A DNA stretch of 64,000 nucleotides from Streptomyces sp. NBC_00820 (lineage in GTDB: Bacteria > Actinomycetota > Actinomycetes > Streptomycetales > Streptomycetaceae): assembly GCF_036347055.1 (NCBI RefSeq), contig NZ_CP108882.1, forward strand, positions 558,001-622,000, written 5' to 3'. Shown one piece after another: positions 45,969-54,359 of the stretch. The stretch's first letter is position 1, and every line of letters starts with the position of its first letter. A model generated the notes under the pieces. That model saw only the letters and a program-made list of their open reading frames with translations, had not been told where the DNA came from and ran no database searches. The translations under genes and the position numbers were made by a program.

Positions 45969-47651
45969 TCAGTCCGCCTGCCGGGCCGCCGCCCGGCCCG
46001 CGGCCCGGCCCGAGAAGAGGCAGCCGCCGAGGAAGGTGCCTTCGAGGGCGTTGTACCCGTGAACGCCGCCGCCGCCGAAGCCGGCGACCTCGCCCGCCGC
46101 GTAGAGGCCGGCGAGGGGATTGCCGTCGAGGCCGAGGGCGCGGGAGTCGAGGTCGGTCTGGATGCCGCCGAGGGTCTTGCGGGTCAGGACGCGCAGCCGC
46201 ACGCCTATCAGGGGGCCGGCGGCGGGGTCGAGGATGCGGTGCGGGGTGGCGACCCGGCCGAGGCGGTCGCCGATGAAGCGGCGGGCGTTGCGGATGCCCT
46301 GGACCTGGGCGTCCTTGCTGTAGGGGTTGGCCATCTGCAGGTCGCGGGCCTCGATCTGGCGGCGGACCTCGGCCGCGTCCAGCAGCGGCTCGTCCGTGAG
46401 TCCGTTCATCCTCTCGACCAGTTGCTCCAGGTTGCCCGCGGTGACGAAGTCGGCGCCCTTGTCGAGGAAGGCCTGGACAGGGACGGGGGCTCCCTTGCCC
46501 AGCAGTCGGTCCCGGAGCACGGCCCCCCGGTCCTTCGCCGTGATGTCGGGGTTCTGCTCGGAGCCGGAGAGCGCGAACTCCTTCTCGACGATCTTCCGGG
46601 TGAGGACGAACCAGGAGTGGTCGTAGCCCGCGATGTCCTCGGTGGTGCGCAGGTACTTGAGGGTGCCGAGGGTGTCGTAGCCCGGCAGGCAGGGGTCGGG
46701 CAGGCGGCGGCCGAGGGCGTCGAGCCAGATGGAGGACGGGCCGGGCAGGATGCGGATGCCGTGGCCGGGCCAGACGGGGTCCCAGTTCTGCAGGCCCTCG
46801 GTGTAGTGCCACATGCGGTCCCGGTTGACCAGGCGTGCCCCCGCCTCCGCGCTGATGCCGAGCATGCGTCCGTCGACGTAGGCGGGGACGCCGGTGACCA
46901 TCTCGGCGGGCGCGGTGCCGAGCCGCTCGGGCCAGTGGCGGCGGACGATGTCGTGGTCGGCGCCGATACCGCCGCTGGTGACGATCACGGCCTGGGCCCT
47001 GAGTTCGAAGTCGCCGGCGCGGTCGCGGTTGGAGGCGACGCCGCGCGGTGAGTCGTCGTCGGCGAGGAGGGTGCCGCGCACTCCGCGTGCCGCGCCGTCC
47101 TCGATGACCAGCTCGTCGACCCGGTGGCGGTGGTGGAAGGTGAGCAGTCCGTCCCGGGCGGCCTGGCGGGCGTACTCGACGAAGGGTCCGACCACGCCGG
47201 TGCCGGTGCCCCAGGCGATGTGGAAGCGGGGTACGGAGTTGCCGTGGCCGGTGGCCCGCAGGTCGCCGCGCTCGGCCCAGCCGACGGTCGGCAGCAGCTC
47301 GATGCCGTGTCCCTGGAGCCAGGACCGCTTCTCGCCGGCCGCGAACTCGACGTAGGCGCGCGCCCAGCGCACGGCCCAGGAGTCCTCGTCCGCGATCCGG
47401 TCGAACTGGGCGCTGCCCCGCCAGTCGTTCCAGGCGAGGTCGAAGGAGTCCTTGATGCCGAGGCGGCGCTGCTCGGGCGAGCCCACGAGGAAGAGCCCGC
47501 CGAAGGACCAGAACGCCTGGCCGCCGAGGTTGGCGGCGTTCTCCTGCTCGACCAGGGCGACCCGCTTGCCCCGGCTGGTGATCTCATGCGCCGCGACCAG
47601 GCCGGCGAGGCCCGCTCCGACGACGATGACGTCCGCGTCCATGGCGTCCAT
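45969..47651 (-). CDS. FAD-binding dehydrogenase of the fumarate reductase/ketosteroid dehydrogenase fold
   Basis: ATG 47651 gives 560 aa; ATG 47642 is also possible. FAD binding is shown by DADVIVVGAGLAGLVAAHEI at the start and by GLYAAGEVAGFGGGGVHGYN near the C-terminus. QENAANLGGQAFWSFGGLFL is the family's loop around the isoalloxazine. This is the 'FAD-binding dehydrogenase' group close to 3-ketosteroid delta-1-dehydrogenases and flavocytochrome c. It lacks a signal peptide and heme motifs. The substrate is unknown; a TetR regulator gene immediately upstream, same strand and 97 nt away, probably controls it. Confidence 0.87.
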   Translation of the reverse strand: MDAMDADVIVVGAGLAGLVAAHEITSRGKRVALVEQENAANLGGQAFWSFGGLFLVGSPEQRRLGIKDSFDLAWNDWRGSAQFDRIADEDSWAVRWARAYVEFAAGEKRSWLQGHGIELLPTVGWAERGDLRATGHGNSVPRFHIAWGTGTGVVGPFVEYARQAARDGLLTFHHRHRVDELVIEDGAARGVRGTLLADDDSPRGVASNRDRAGDFELRAQAVIVTSGGIGADHDIVRRHWPERLGTAPAEMVTGVPAYVDGRMLGISAEAGARLVNRDRMWHYTEGLQNWDPVWPGHGIRILPGPSSIWLDALGRRLPDPCLPGYDTLGTLKYLRTTEDIAGYDHSWFVLTRKIVEKEFALSGSEQNPDITAKDRGAVLRDRLLGKGAPVPVQAFLDKGADFVTAGNLEQLVERMNGLTDEPLLDAAEVRRQIEARDLQMANPYSKDAQVQGIRNARRFIGDRLGRVATPHRILDPAAGPLIGVRLRVLTRKTLGGIQTDLDSRALGLDGNPLAGLYAAGEVAGFGGGGVHGYNALEGTFLGGCLFSGRAAGRAAARQAD

Positions 47652-47667
47652 GACGTCTGTGTCCTTC

Positions 47668-47733
47668 CGTCTTCGACTACGACTCGTTGCGTCTTCGCCT
47701 ACGACTCGTTCCGTCTGCGACTACGACTCGTCC
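47668..47733. repeat. 22-bp tandem repeat, three copies
   Basis: Three head-to-tail copies of CGTCTTCGACTACGACTCGT plus two variable bases fill most of the gap between the TetR stop and the FAD dehydrogenase start. Copies differ at two or three positions. The repeat would sit in the leader of the dehydrogenase mRNA. Confidence 0.85.
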
Positions 47734-47747
47734 GGGGTGCTGCGGTC

Positions 47748-48500
47748 TCACGCGGGGGCGGCGCGACCGTGCCCGGGAGCGCCTTGGCCGTCCCCGGGAG
47801 TGGCGTGGCCGTGCCCGGGGGTGCCGGCACCGTCGGTCAGCAGGGCGGTGAGCAGCTGCTTGAGCCAGCTGCGGGCGGCGTCGACGTCCTTGTCCAGCAG
47901 GAGCTGGGTGGTGACGCCGTCGTACGCGGCGACCACCGCGCGGGCCGCGCCGTCCGCGCCACCGAGCACGGCGGGCAGCGTGGCGTGTCCCCCGGCCCGG
48001 AAGAGGCGGTCGGCGACGGCCTCGCGCAGGCGGGCGCGGTGGTCGAGGAGGACCCGGGCGACGGCCGGGTCCCGGGCCGCGTGCACCAGGAAGTCGGTCT
48101 TCACCAGCAGCCAGTCCACGTCGAGCAGCAGCACCTCCGTGACCCGGTCCACGGAGGCGGGCACGTCGAGGCCGGGTCCGTCCTGGGCGAGCGCCTCGGC
48201 CACCTGGGCGGCGATGAGGTCGGCACGCTCCTGGTAGAGGGCGAAGAACAGCTCGTCGAGCGTGGCGAAGTTGGAGTAGAAGGCGCCCCGGCTGTAGCCG
48301 GCGGCCTCGCAGACCTCCTCGATGGAGACGCGGCCGAAGCCCTTGGCGGCGAAGACCGCGAAGGCGGCGTCGAGCAGGTTCGCCCGCGTCCTGGCCCGCC
48401 GTCTGGTGACCCGCGGGGCCGTGTCCCGCAGGGCCGTGTCCCGCGCAGTCGTGTCCGCCGTCATGCCCGCCGCCGTTTCCGCCGCCGTGTCGGCCGTCAT
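47748..48500 (-). CDS. TetR-family regulator
   Basis: ATG 48500 with GGAGGG upstream gives 250 aa. After a 35-residue Thr/Asp/Ala-rich head the HTH is RTRANLLDAAFAVFAAKGFG then RVSIEEVCEAAGYSRGAFYS with NFATLDELFFALY, a classic TetR_N domain with the recognition helix GYSRGAFYSNF. The ligand-binding helices follow; the last 25 residues are Gly/His/Pro-rich. A cluster of GATAC half-sites lies just upstream of the start and is its likely operator. The FAD dehydrogenase downstream on the same strand is the likely target, possibly in the same transcript. Confidence 0.9.
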   Translation of the reverse strand: MTADTAAETAAGMTADTTARDTALRDTAPRVTRRRARTRANLLDAAFAVFAAKGFGRVSIEEVCEAAGYSRGAFYSNFATLDELFFALYQERADLIAAQVAEALAQDGPGLDVPASVDRVTEVLLLDVDWLLVKTDFLVHAARDPAVARVLLDHRARLREAVADRLFRAGGHATLPAVLGGADGAARAVVAAYDGVTTQLLLDKDVDAARSWLKQLLTALLTDGAGTPGHGHATPGDGQGAPGHGRAAPA

Positions 48501-48514
48501 GTCCGCCCTCCGTT

Positions 48515-48550
48515 TCGATACGGGAATGTATCCGATACACGGGTGTATCG
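48515..48550. promoter_or_regulatory. Double inverted-repeat operator of the TetR gene
   Basis: CGATACAC-GG-GTGTATCG (48533-48550) is a perfect 8-bp inverted repeat. Immediately beside it GATAC-6 nt-GTATC (48517-48532) forms a second, weaker one. The pair spans 17-50 nt upstream of the TetR start codon and could bind two dimers, as several TetR operators do. Confidence 0.75.
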
Positions 48551-48622
48551 AAAGGGGTGTCCAGCTCTCGGGAGTCCCTCGTGAAGGGAACACATTTTCG
48601 ATTACCGAGGTACGCTGAGTCC

Positions 48623-49249
48623 ATGTCCACGCACCTTCAGGGCTCCCTGTTCGACCAGACCGACGAGCTGCGGCTCGGTTCCCTCCACGGGCTGCGCCGG
48701 ACCGGACTGAGCGCCGGCGCCTGGATCGACGTGCTGCCGGGCTGGCTGAGCGGCGCCGACGCGCTGTTCGAACAGCTCGCCGCCGAGGTTCCGTGGCGGG
48801 CCGAGCGCCGCAAGATGTACGACGCCGTCGTGGCCGTACCACGTCTGCTCGCCTTCTACGACGCCCGCGACCCGCTGCCCCACCCGGTGCTCGACGAGGC
48901 CCGCGCCGCCCTGACCGCGCGCTACGCGCGGGAGACGGGCGGTCCGTTCACCACCGCCGGACTGTGCTTCTACCGAGACGGCCGGGACAGTGTCGCCTGG
49001 CACGGCGACCGGATCGGACGGGGCGCCCGCGAGGACACGATGGTCGCGATCCTGTCCGTCGGCGCGCCCCGCGACCTGCTGCTGCGGCCGCTGGGCGGAG
49101 GCGAGACGGTCCGGCGGCCGCTGGGGCACGGCGACCTGATCGTGATGGGCGGCTCCTGCCAGCGCACCTGGGAGCACTGCGTCCCCAAGACAGCCCGGGC
49201 CACCGGGCCCCGGATCAGCATCCAGTTCCGGCCGCACGGCGTACGGTGA
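48623..49249 (+). CDS. AlkB-like Fe(II)/2-oxoglutarate dioxygenase
   Basis: ATG 48623 gives 208 aa. The AlkB fold is recognised from the nucleotide-lid region and the iron-binding H127-x-D129 in VAWHGDRIGRG, the distal His in WEHCVPKTARATGPRISIQF and the 2-oxoglutarate-binding Arg pair in RISIQFRP. LCFYRDGRDSVAWHGD corresponds to the conserved N-x-Y-x-D/G-x-x-D-x-I/V-x-W-H-x-D block. It would remove alkyl groups from DNA or RNA bases by oxidation. It is monocistronic, divergent from the TetR gene. Confidence 0.9.
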   Translation: MSTHLQGSLFDQTDELRLGSLHGLRRTGLSAGAWIDVLPGWLSGADALFEQLAAEVPWRAERRKMYDAVVAVPRLLAFYDARDPLPHPVLDEARAALTARYARETGGPFTTAGLCFYRDGRDSVAWHGDRIGRGAREDTMVAILSVGAPRDLLLRPLGGGETVRRPLGHGDLIVMGGSCQRTWEHCVPKTARATGPRISIQFRPHGVR

Positions 49250-49341
49250 CGCGGGCGCAACGCGGGCGGATCACTTTCGCACGCCGGTGACGCGTCTGGT
49301 TGGCTGTCCCCGACGATCACTCGACCGGGACAGGGGACAGC

Positions 49342-50088
49342 ATGTCCGCAGACGTACGCCAAGTAGCCGACGACACCTACCTGGTGCACGGCCACCACAC
49401 CAACTGGGTGATCCTCAGGGACGGTGACGCCGTCACACTCGTCGACACCGGATATCCCGGGGACCGCGAGGGCGTCCTCGAGTCCCTCGCGGCGGTGGGC
49501 AGTTCACCGGAGGCCGTCGCCGCCGTGCTGATCACCCACGCGCACAACGACCACATCGGGTCGGCCGAGTACCTGCGCACGACGTACGGCACCCCGGTCC
49601 ACCTGCACCCGGCGGAAGTCCCGCACGCGCGCCGGGACTTCCTCCAGCAGGCCACCATCGGGGACGTCGTCCGCAACGCCTGGCGCCCCGGTGTGCTGCC
49701 CTGGGCCGCACACGTCATCCGGGTCGGCGGGACCGCCCACAACCCCGTCACCGCCCCCGAACCGTTCCCCGGCGAGGGCCCGCTCGACCTTCCCGGGCGC
49801 CCCGTCCCGGTGCACACGCCCGGCCACACGGACGGCCACTGCGTCTACCACCTGCCGGAGGCGGGCATCGTGATCTCCGGCGACGCGCTGGTCAGCGGCC
49901 ACGCGACCTCCCGGATCAAGGGCCCCCAGCTGCTCCACACCTTCTTCCACCACGAGCGCGCGCAGGCCCTGGCCTCCCTGGACCTGATCGGCGCCCTCGA
50001 CGGCGACACCCTGCTGCCGGGCCACGGACCGCTCCACAAGGGTCCGGTGCGAGCCGCCGCCGACCAGGCACGGGAACGGGCCGCCTAG
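49342..50088 (+). CDS. MBL-fold metallohydrolase
   Basis: ATG 49342 follows AGGGGACAGC and gives 248 aa. Dizinc-binding residues are H66, H68, D70 and H71 in THAHNDHIGS, the middle His in VHTPGHTDGHCVYHL, the bridging Asp in VISGDALVSGH and the last His in LLPGHGPLHKG. This is the glyoxalase II/quorum-lactonase-like group. The reaction could be thioester, lactone or phosphodiester hydrolysis. It is a single gene between AlkB and an unrecognised gene. The MBL fragment at 3329-3484 has a similar end but is from another family member. Confidence 0.9.
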   Translation: MSADVRQVADDTYLVHGHHTNWVILRDGDAVTLVDTGYPGDREGVLESLAAVGSSPEAVAAVLITHAHNDHIGSAEYLRTTYGTPVHLHPAEVPHARRDFLQQATIGDVVRNAWRPGVLPWAAHVIRVGGTAHNPVTAPEPFPGEGPLDLPGRPVPVHTPGHTDGHCVYHLPEAGIVISGDALVSGHATSRIKGPQLLHTFFHHERAQALASLDLIGALDGDTLLPGHGPLHKGPVRAAADQARERAA

Positions 50089-50134
50089 AAACCGGGGCCT
50101 GCCGGCGCGACGGGTCCTGCTAGAACAGTCACCG

Positions 50135-50770
50135 ATGGGCACTCAGGAGCGCGAACGCAAGGTGTACCGGCCGCTGTGGCGGGCCGGCCTCGAAGTGATT
50201 CCGAACGCCGTTCCGGCCGGCACGATACCGTTCGTCGGCGGGTACCGGATCGAGGACGTGGTCGGCGGCTTCTCCCACCCGTACGAGACTCCGCGGCTCG
50301 TCCGACGGCTCAACGCGGACTGGTACGAACTCGCCGTCTCCTCGGGCCTTCTCGACCACCGGCGCGAGTTCCTCGTCAGGCTTCCGCAGGGCACCCGAAC
50401 ACACCGGGCCGCTCTGCGGCACACGGAGAGCGGCAACGACGCGCCGGCGGTCTGGACCCGGGTCCGGCTCCTGGAGCGCTGGGACATCATGGGCCGGGGT
50501 GCGGGATCGGCGTTCCTCGGCGTGCACGCGGGCCACCCGGGCTTCGGCATGATGGCTCTCGACAGCAGTGTCTACATCCATGCCTCGACGGGCGAGATCG
50601 GTGTCGACGTGCTCACGGTGGTCCACCCGGACCGCTCGGAGAACGTTCTGCGGACCATGGAGCGGATCGTGCTCCATGACAGTCCCTACGACGACCACCC
50701 GTTCAAGCGGCAGGTCGCCGCCTGGCTCGCCGGACGTGCACGGAGCGGCCTCAGCCCGTCGGGCCGCTGA
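50135..50770 (+). CDS. Hypothetical protein, possibly SUKH-like
   Basis: I do not firmly recognise this 211-aa protein (ATG 50135, no clear ribosome binding site). It has no signal peptide or membrane segment. The first half reads like a helical/strand domain (ADWYELAVSSGLLDHRREFL). The middle FLGVHAGHPGFGMMALDSSV followed by YIHASTGEIGVDVLTVVHPD has the strand-turn-strand 'ldxxtGev' pattern of SUKH-type immunity proteins, and ENVLRTMERIVLHDSPY resembles their final helix. It precedes another unrecognised gene by 109 nt on the same strand. An immunity or regulatory role is inference. Confidence 0.55.
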   Translation: MGTQERERKVYRPLWRAGLEVIPNAVPAGTIPFVGGYRIEDVVGGFSHPYETPRLVRRLNADWYELAVSSGLLDHRREFLVRLPQGTRTHRAALRHTESGNDAPAVWTRVRLLERWDIMGRGAGSAFLGVHAGHPGFGMMALDSSVYIHASTGEIGVDVLTVVHPDRSENVLRTMERIVLHDSPYDDHPFKRQVAAWLAGRARSGLSPSGR

Positions 50771-50879
50771 CGACACGGCCCGGGCGTTCGGCCGGAGCGC
50801 CTCGGACCTGGAACCTCGGGCCTCGGACCTTGGGCCGAATTGCGGTGCGGATCGCGGGAGTTCCTGTCAGTCTGAGCGC

Positions 50880-51497
50880 GTGTCCAAGATCGATACGACG
50901 GACGAGTGCCCGGCCGGTGAGCTTGCCGGGCCCGGGAACCTCCACACCTACCGGATACGCGGCCTCAACCGCAGCGCGCTGGTCCTGTGGAGCACAGGAC
51001 CAGAGGTCACGGATGACCGCGTACCGACCGTGACGGTGGACGGACACCGGCGGGTTCCGGTGTTCGCGACCACCCGGCAGGCGCGGGCGTTCGCGAACCG
51101 CCAGGGGCGGGATTTGATCACGGAGAGCGACAGCACACTGGAGCTCGTACGGGTCCAGCGCTGGCTGGCGGACCCCGCCCGCCGGGCCGTACCGTCCGGC
51201 CCGGTACTGGACGCGTGGAACTTCTTCGAGGACCTCGCCCGTGGACTCCGCACGGAGCACTCGCTACCCCGGCAGACAGCCGTGCACAACGACGCCTACG
51301 AGAAGCTGTTCGGCGGTGAGTGCTCCGCGTGGACCCCCGAGGAGCGCGCCACCGTACTCGAACTGCTCACAGCGGGAGTGGAGTTGTGGGAGACCTGCCC
51401 GGTCGTGGTGAACCCTCGCACGCCCGGCGACCACTCGTCGCGGCACGCCGCGCGCGGCTCGGGCGAAGGTCCGGACCCCCGGGATCCCGCCGGCTGA
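50880..51497 (+). CDS. Hypothetical protein
   Basis: I do not recognise this gene. GTG 50880 gives 205 aa; no good ribosome binding site is visible. The first 110 residues form probable strands and helices (HTYRIRGLNRSALVLWSTGP, VTVDGHRRVPVFATTRQARA, FANRQGRDLITESDSTLELV) ending in VQRWLADP. A second part (VLDAWNFFEDLARGLRTEHS and NDAYEKLFGGECSAWTPEER) is helical. The last 30 residues are Arg/Gly/Pro-rich. There are no membrane segments. The order, cytosolic unknown after SUKH-like unknown, recalls immunity-gene islands, but no toxin gene is present. Confidence 0.55.
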   Translation: MSKIDTTDECPAGELAGPGNLHTYRIRGLNRSALVLWSTGPEVTDDRVPTVTVDGHRRVPVFATTRQARAFANRQGRDLITESDSTLELVRVQRWLADPARRAVPSGPVLDAWNFFEDLARGLRTEHSLPRQTAVHNDAYEKLFGGECSAWTPEERATVLELLTAGVELWETCPVVVNPRTPGDHSSRHAARGSGEGPDPRDPAG

Positions 51498-51580
51498 CGT
51501 CCGCCAGACTGCGGGCTCCCCGAGCAGGCCGGCAGGCGCGCCGCTCGCCCGCCCTGCCGCTCTCCCGCTCTCCCGCCGGG

Positions 51581-52447
51581 TCAGTCGTGCGGGACCACCG
51601 CCACCGGGCACTCCGCGTGGTGCAGCACCCCGTGCGCGACCGAGCCGATACGGGCGCCGACGGCCGTGCGGTGGGCGCGGCGGCCCACGACCAGCAGCTG
51701 AGCCCGCCCGGCCAGTGACAGCAGCACCTGGCCGGCGCTGCCCAGCTCCACGTGCTCGGCCACCGGGACCTCGGGGTAGCGCTCCCGCCAGGGTCCGAGC
51801 GCGTCGGCCAGGGCCTGCTTCTCGTACGGTTCGAGGCCGCCGGCGTCGTCCAGGAGCTTGAGCGAGGCCGGGCTGTAGGCGAAGACGGGCGGCAGGGTCC
51901 AGGCGCGGACGGCCCGTACGGTGGCGCCCCGGGCGGCCGCCGTCTCGAACGCGAAGGACAGCGCGGCCGCGCTGTCCTCCGGGCCGCCGTGCTGGCCGAC
52001 GACGACGTCCCGTCCGCCGGCCTCGGCCACCGGCTCGTCCCCGGCGCGTACCAGGACCACGGGCCGGTGCGCCTCGGCGATCACCTGCCGGCCGACCGAG
52101 CCGAGCAGGAACCCGACCACCGGGCCGTGCCCGCGCGAGCCCAGCACCAGCATCTCGGCGTCGGCGGCAGCCTCGGCCAGCGCCTCCGCGGCCCCGCCTT
52201 CCAGCACGTCGACACCGACCTCCGGCACCTGGTGCCGCCCGCAGACGGCGCGCACGGCCTCGGCGACCCCGTCCGTCACCCACCCCTGCTGGGTGTCGCG
52301 GTCGGCCCCGGGGAGCGCGTCGGCGTAGCGCCACGCGTGCACCACGCGCAGGGGCAGTCCCCGGCGTACGGCCTCGCGGGCGGCCCAGTCCAGCGCGGCC
52401 AGGCTCTCCTCCGTACCGTCCACCCCTGCCGTGATCGGACGTGTCAT
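51581..52447 (-). CDS. Tandem-domain universal stress protein
   Basis: ATG 52447 gives 288 aa with two UspA domains. The first (1-140) opens RPITAGVDGTEESLAALDWA and has the ATP-binding motif GSRGHGPVVGFLLGSVGRQV. The second opens DVVVGQHGGPEDSAAALSFA and has VVGRRAHRTAVGARIGSVAH with the same G-x2-G-x9-G-S spacing, then HHAECPVAVVPHD. Such proteins in actinobacteria respond to hypoxia, oxidants or dormancy and bind ATP. It diverges from the redox-signalling operon at 52683-56175, and both may share stress control from the 235-bp region between them. Confidence 0.93.
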   Translation of the reverse strand: MTRPITAGVDGTEESLAALDWAAREAVRRGLPLRVVHAWRYADALPGADRDTQQGWVTDGVAEAVRAVCGRHQVPEVGVDVLEGGAAEALAEAAADAEMLVLGSRGHGPVVGFLLGSVGRQVIAEAHRPVVLVRAGDEPVAEAGGRDVVVGQHGGPEDSAAALSFAFETAAARGATVRAVRAWTLPPVFAYSPASLKLLDDAGGLEPYEKQALADALGPWRERYPEVPVAEHVELGSAGQVLLSLAGRAQLLVVGRRAHRTAVGARIGSVAHGVLHHAECPVAVVPHD

Positions 52448-52682
52448 GCGTGGGCCTCCCTGGTTGTTCGGTGTCCGTGGGAGCCAGTCTTCCCCGAGCG
52501 GCGCACTCTCCCCCGGCGTTCCCGGAAGGCCACGTGGCCGCGGTGACCGAGGCGGCCCCGGTGGCCGAGGTGACCACCGCGTGCCGGGGCGAACCCGGGC
52601 GATCGAACATACGATGGGCGGGAACCGGTGCGGTGGCTCCGCGTCACCGTCTCGTGGATCCGGCCGCTCGGGTGGGAGACGT

Positions 52683-54359
52683 ATGGCACAGGCCGCCGAC
52701 GCAGCGCGGACCGTCATCCTGACCGTGGACGACGACCCGGGGGTCTCCCGCGCCGTCGCCCGTGACCTCAGACGCCGCTACGGGGCGTCGTACCGGATCG
52801 TGCGCGCGGAGTCCGGGGAGTCCGCGCTGGACGCGCTGCGCGAGCTGAAGCTGCGCGGCGACCTGGTGGCGGTGATCCTCGCGGACTACCGGATGCCGCA
52901 GATGAACGGTATCGAGTTCCTGGAGCAGGCCCTCGACGTGTATCCGGGGGCGCGGCGGGTGCTGCTGACCGCGTACGCGGACACGGGCGCGGCGATCGAC
53001 GCGATCAACGTCGTGGACCTGGACCACTACCTGCTCAAGCCGTGGGACCCGCCGGAGGAGAAGCTCTACCCGGTGCTGGACGACCTGCTCCAGGCCTGGC
53101 GGTGCAGCGACTACCGGCCGGTGCCCGCCACGAAGGTGGTCGGGCACCGCTGGTCGGCGCGCTCCTCGGACGTGCGCGAGTTCCTGGCCCGCAACCAGGT
53201 GCCGTACCGCTGGTACTCGGTGGAGGAGCCGGAGGGCCGGCGGCTGCTGGCGGCGGCCGGGCAGGACGGCCGGCGGCTGCCCCTGGTGATCACCCCGGAC
53301 GGCACGGTCCTGGTCGAGCCCGAGGCGCCCGAGCTGGCCGCGCGGGTGGGCCTGGCGACGACACCCACGGCCGACTTCTACGACCTGGTGGTGATCGGCG
53401 GCGGTCCGGCCGGACTGGGCGCGGCCGTGTACGGGGCCTCTGAGGGGCTGCGGACCGTCCTCGTGGAGCGGTCGGCGACGGGCGGGCAGGCCGGGCAGAG
53501 CTCCCGGATCGAGAACTACCTCGGCTTCCCCGACGGCGTCTCCGGTGCCCAGCTCACCGACCGGGCGCGGCGGCAGGCGACCAGGTTCGGCGCCGAGATC
53601 CTCACCGCGCGCGAGGTGACGCGGCTGGAGATCAACGGGGCGGCGCGGATCGTGCACTTCGCGGACGGCACGGCGATCGCGGCGCACAGCGTGATCCTGG
53701 CGACGGGCGTGCAGTACCGGCAGCTTGAGGCCGAGGGCTGCCTCGACCTGACCGGCTGCGGGGTGTTCTACGGCTCCGCGCTGACCGAGGCGGCCTCCTG
53801 CCAGGACCACGACGTGTACATCGTCGGCGGCGCCAACTCGGCCGGGCAGGCGGCGATGTACCTGGCCCGGTACGCCAAGTCGGTGACGCTGCTGGTGCGC
53901 GGGGCCGACCTGTCGGCGTCGATGTCGCACTACCTGGTCCAGCAGATCGACGACGCCCCGAACATCTCGGTGCGCCCGCACACGGTGGTCGACGCCGCGC
54001 ACGGCTCGGACCGCCTGGAGCGGCTGACGCTGCGCCATGTGGCCAGCGGGGAGAGCGAACAGGTCGACGCGCAGTGGATGTTCGTGTTCATCGGCGCGGC
54101 CCCGCTCACCGACTGGCTGGGTGACTCGGTGCTGCGGGACGCGCGGGGGTTCATCCTGGCCGGGCCCGACCTGACCGCCGACGGGCGGCCGCCGGCCGGC
54201 TGGGAGCTGGACCGGCCGCCGTACCACCTGGAGACCAGTGTGCCGGGCGTGTTCGTGGCGGGCGACGCGCGCGCGGAGTCCGCCAAGCGCGTCGCGTCCG
54301 CCGTCGGAGAGGGAGCCATGGCCGTCATGCTCGTCCACCGGTATCTGGAGCAGTCGTGA
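52683..54359 (+). CDS. Receiver / thioredoxin-like / thioredoxin-reductase-like fusion protein
   Basis: ATG 52683 (GGGAGACGT upstream) gives 558 aa. Residues about 10-130 are a CheY-type receiver: DDD at 17-19, phospho-acceptor D68 in VILADYRMPQMNG, Thr in VLLTAYADTGAA and Lys in HYLLKPWDPP. Residues about 150-225 look like a thioredoxin/glutaredoxin-fold domain without a CxxC (FLARNQVPYRWYSVEEPEGR). Residues 228-558 are a pyridine nucleotide-disulfide oxidoreductase of thioredoxin-reductase type (DLVVIGGGPAGLGAAVYGAS, IENYLGFPDGVSG, VYIVGGANSAGQAAMYLARY, GVFVAGDARAESAKRVASAV). The redox CATC of TrxR is replaced by GVFYGSALTEAASC, so it is not a normal TrxR. It overlaps the kinase gene by GTGA. 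Confidence 0.92.
   Translation: MAQAADAARTVILTVDDDPGVSRAVARDLRRRYGASYRIVRAESGESALDALRELKLRGDLVAVILADYRMPQMNGIEFLEQALDVYPGARRVLLTAYADTGAAIDAINVVDLDHYLLKPWDPPEEKLYPVLDDLLQAWRCSDYRPVPATKVVGHRWSARSSDVREFLARNQVPYRWYSVEEPEGRRLLAAAGQDGRRLPLVITPDGTVLVEPEAPELAARVGLATTPTADFYDLVVIGGGPAGLGAAVYGASEGLRTVLVERSATGGQAGQSSRIENYLGFPDGVSGAQLTDRARRQATRFGAEILTAREVTRLEINGAARIVHFADGTAIAAHSVILATGVQYRQLEAEGCLDLTGCGVFYGSALTEAASCQDHDVYIVGGANSAGQAAMYLARYAKSVTLLVRGADLSASMSHYLVQQIDDAPNISVRPHTVVDAAHGSDRLERLTLRHVASGESEQVDAQWMFVFIGAAPLTDWLGDSVLRDARGFILAGPDLTADGRPPAGWELDRPPYHLETSVPGVFVAGDARAESAKRVASAVGEGAMAVMLVHRYLEQS

Noticed and set aside
47668..47733. CRISPR-like or attachment-site repeat
   Set aside because: Three directly abutting 22-bp copies without spacers, no integrase or tRNA gene nearby; a local duplication explains it.
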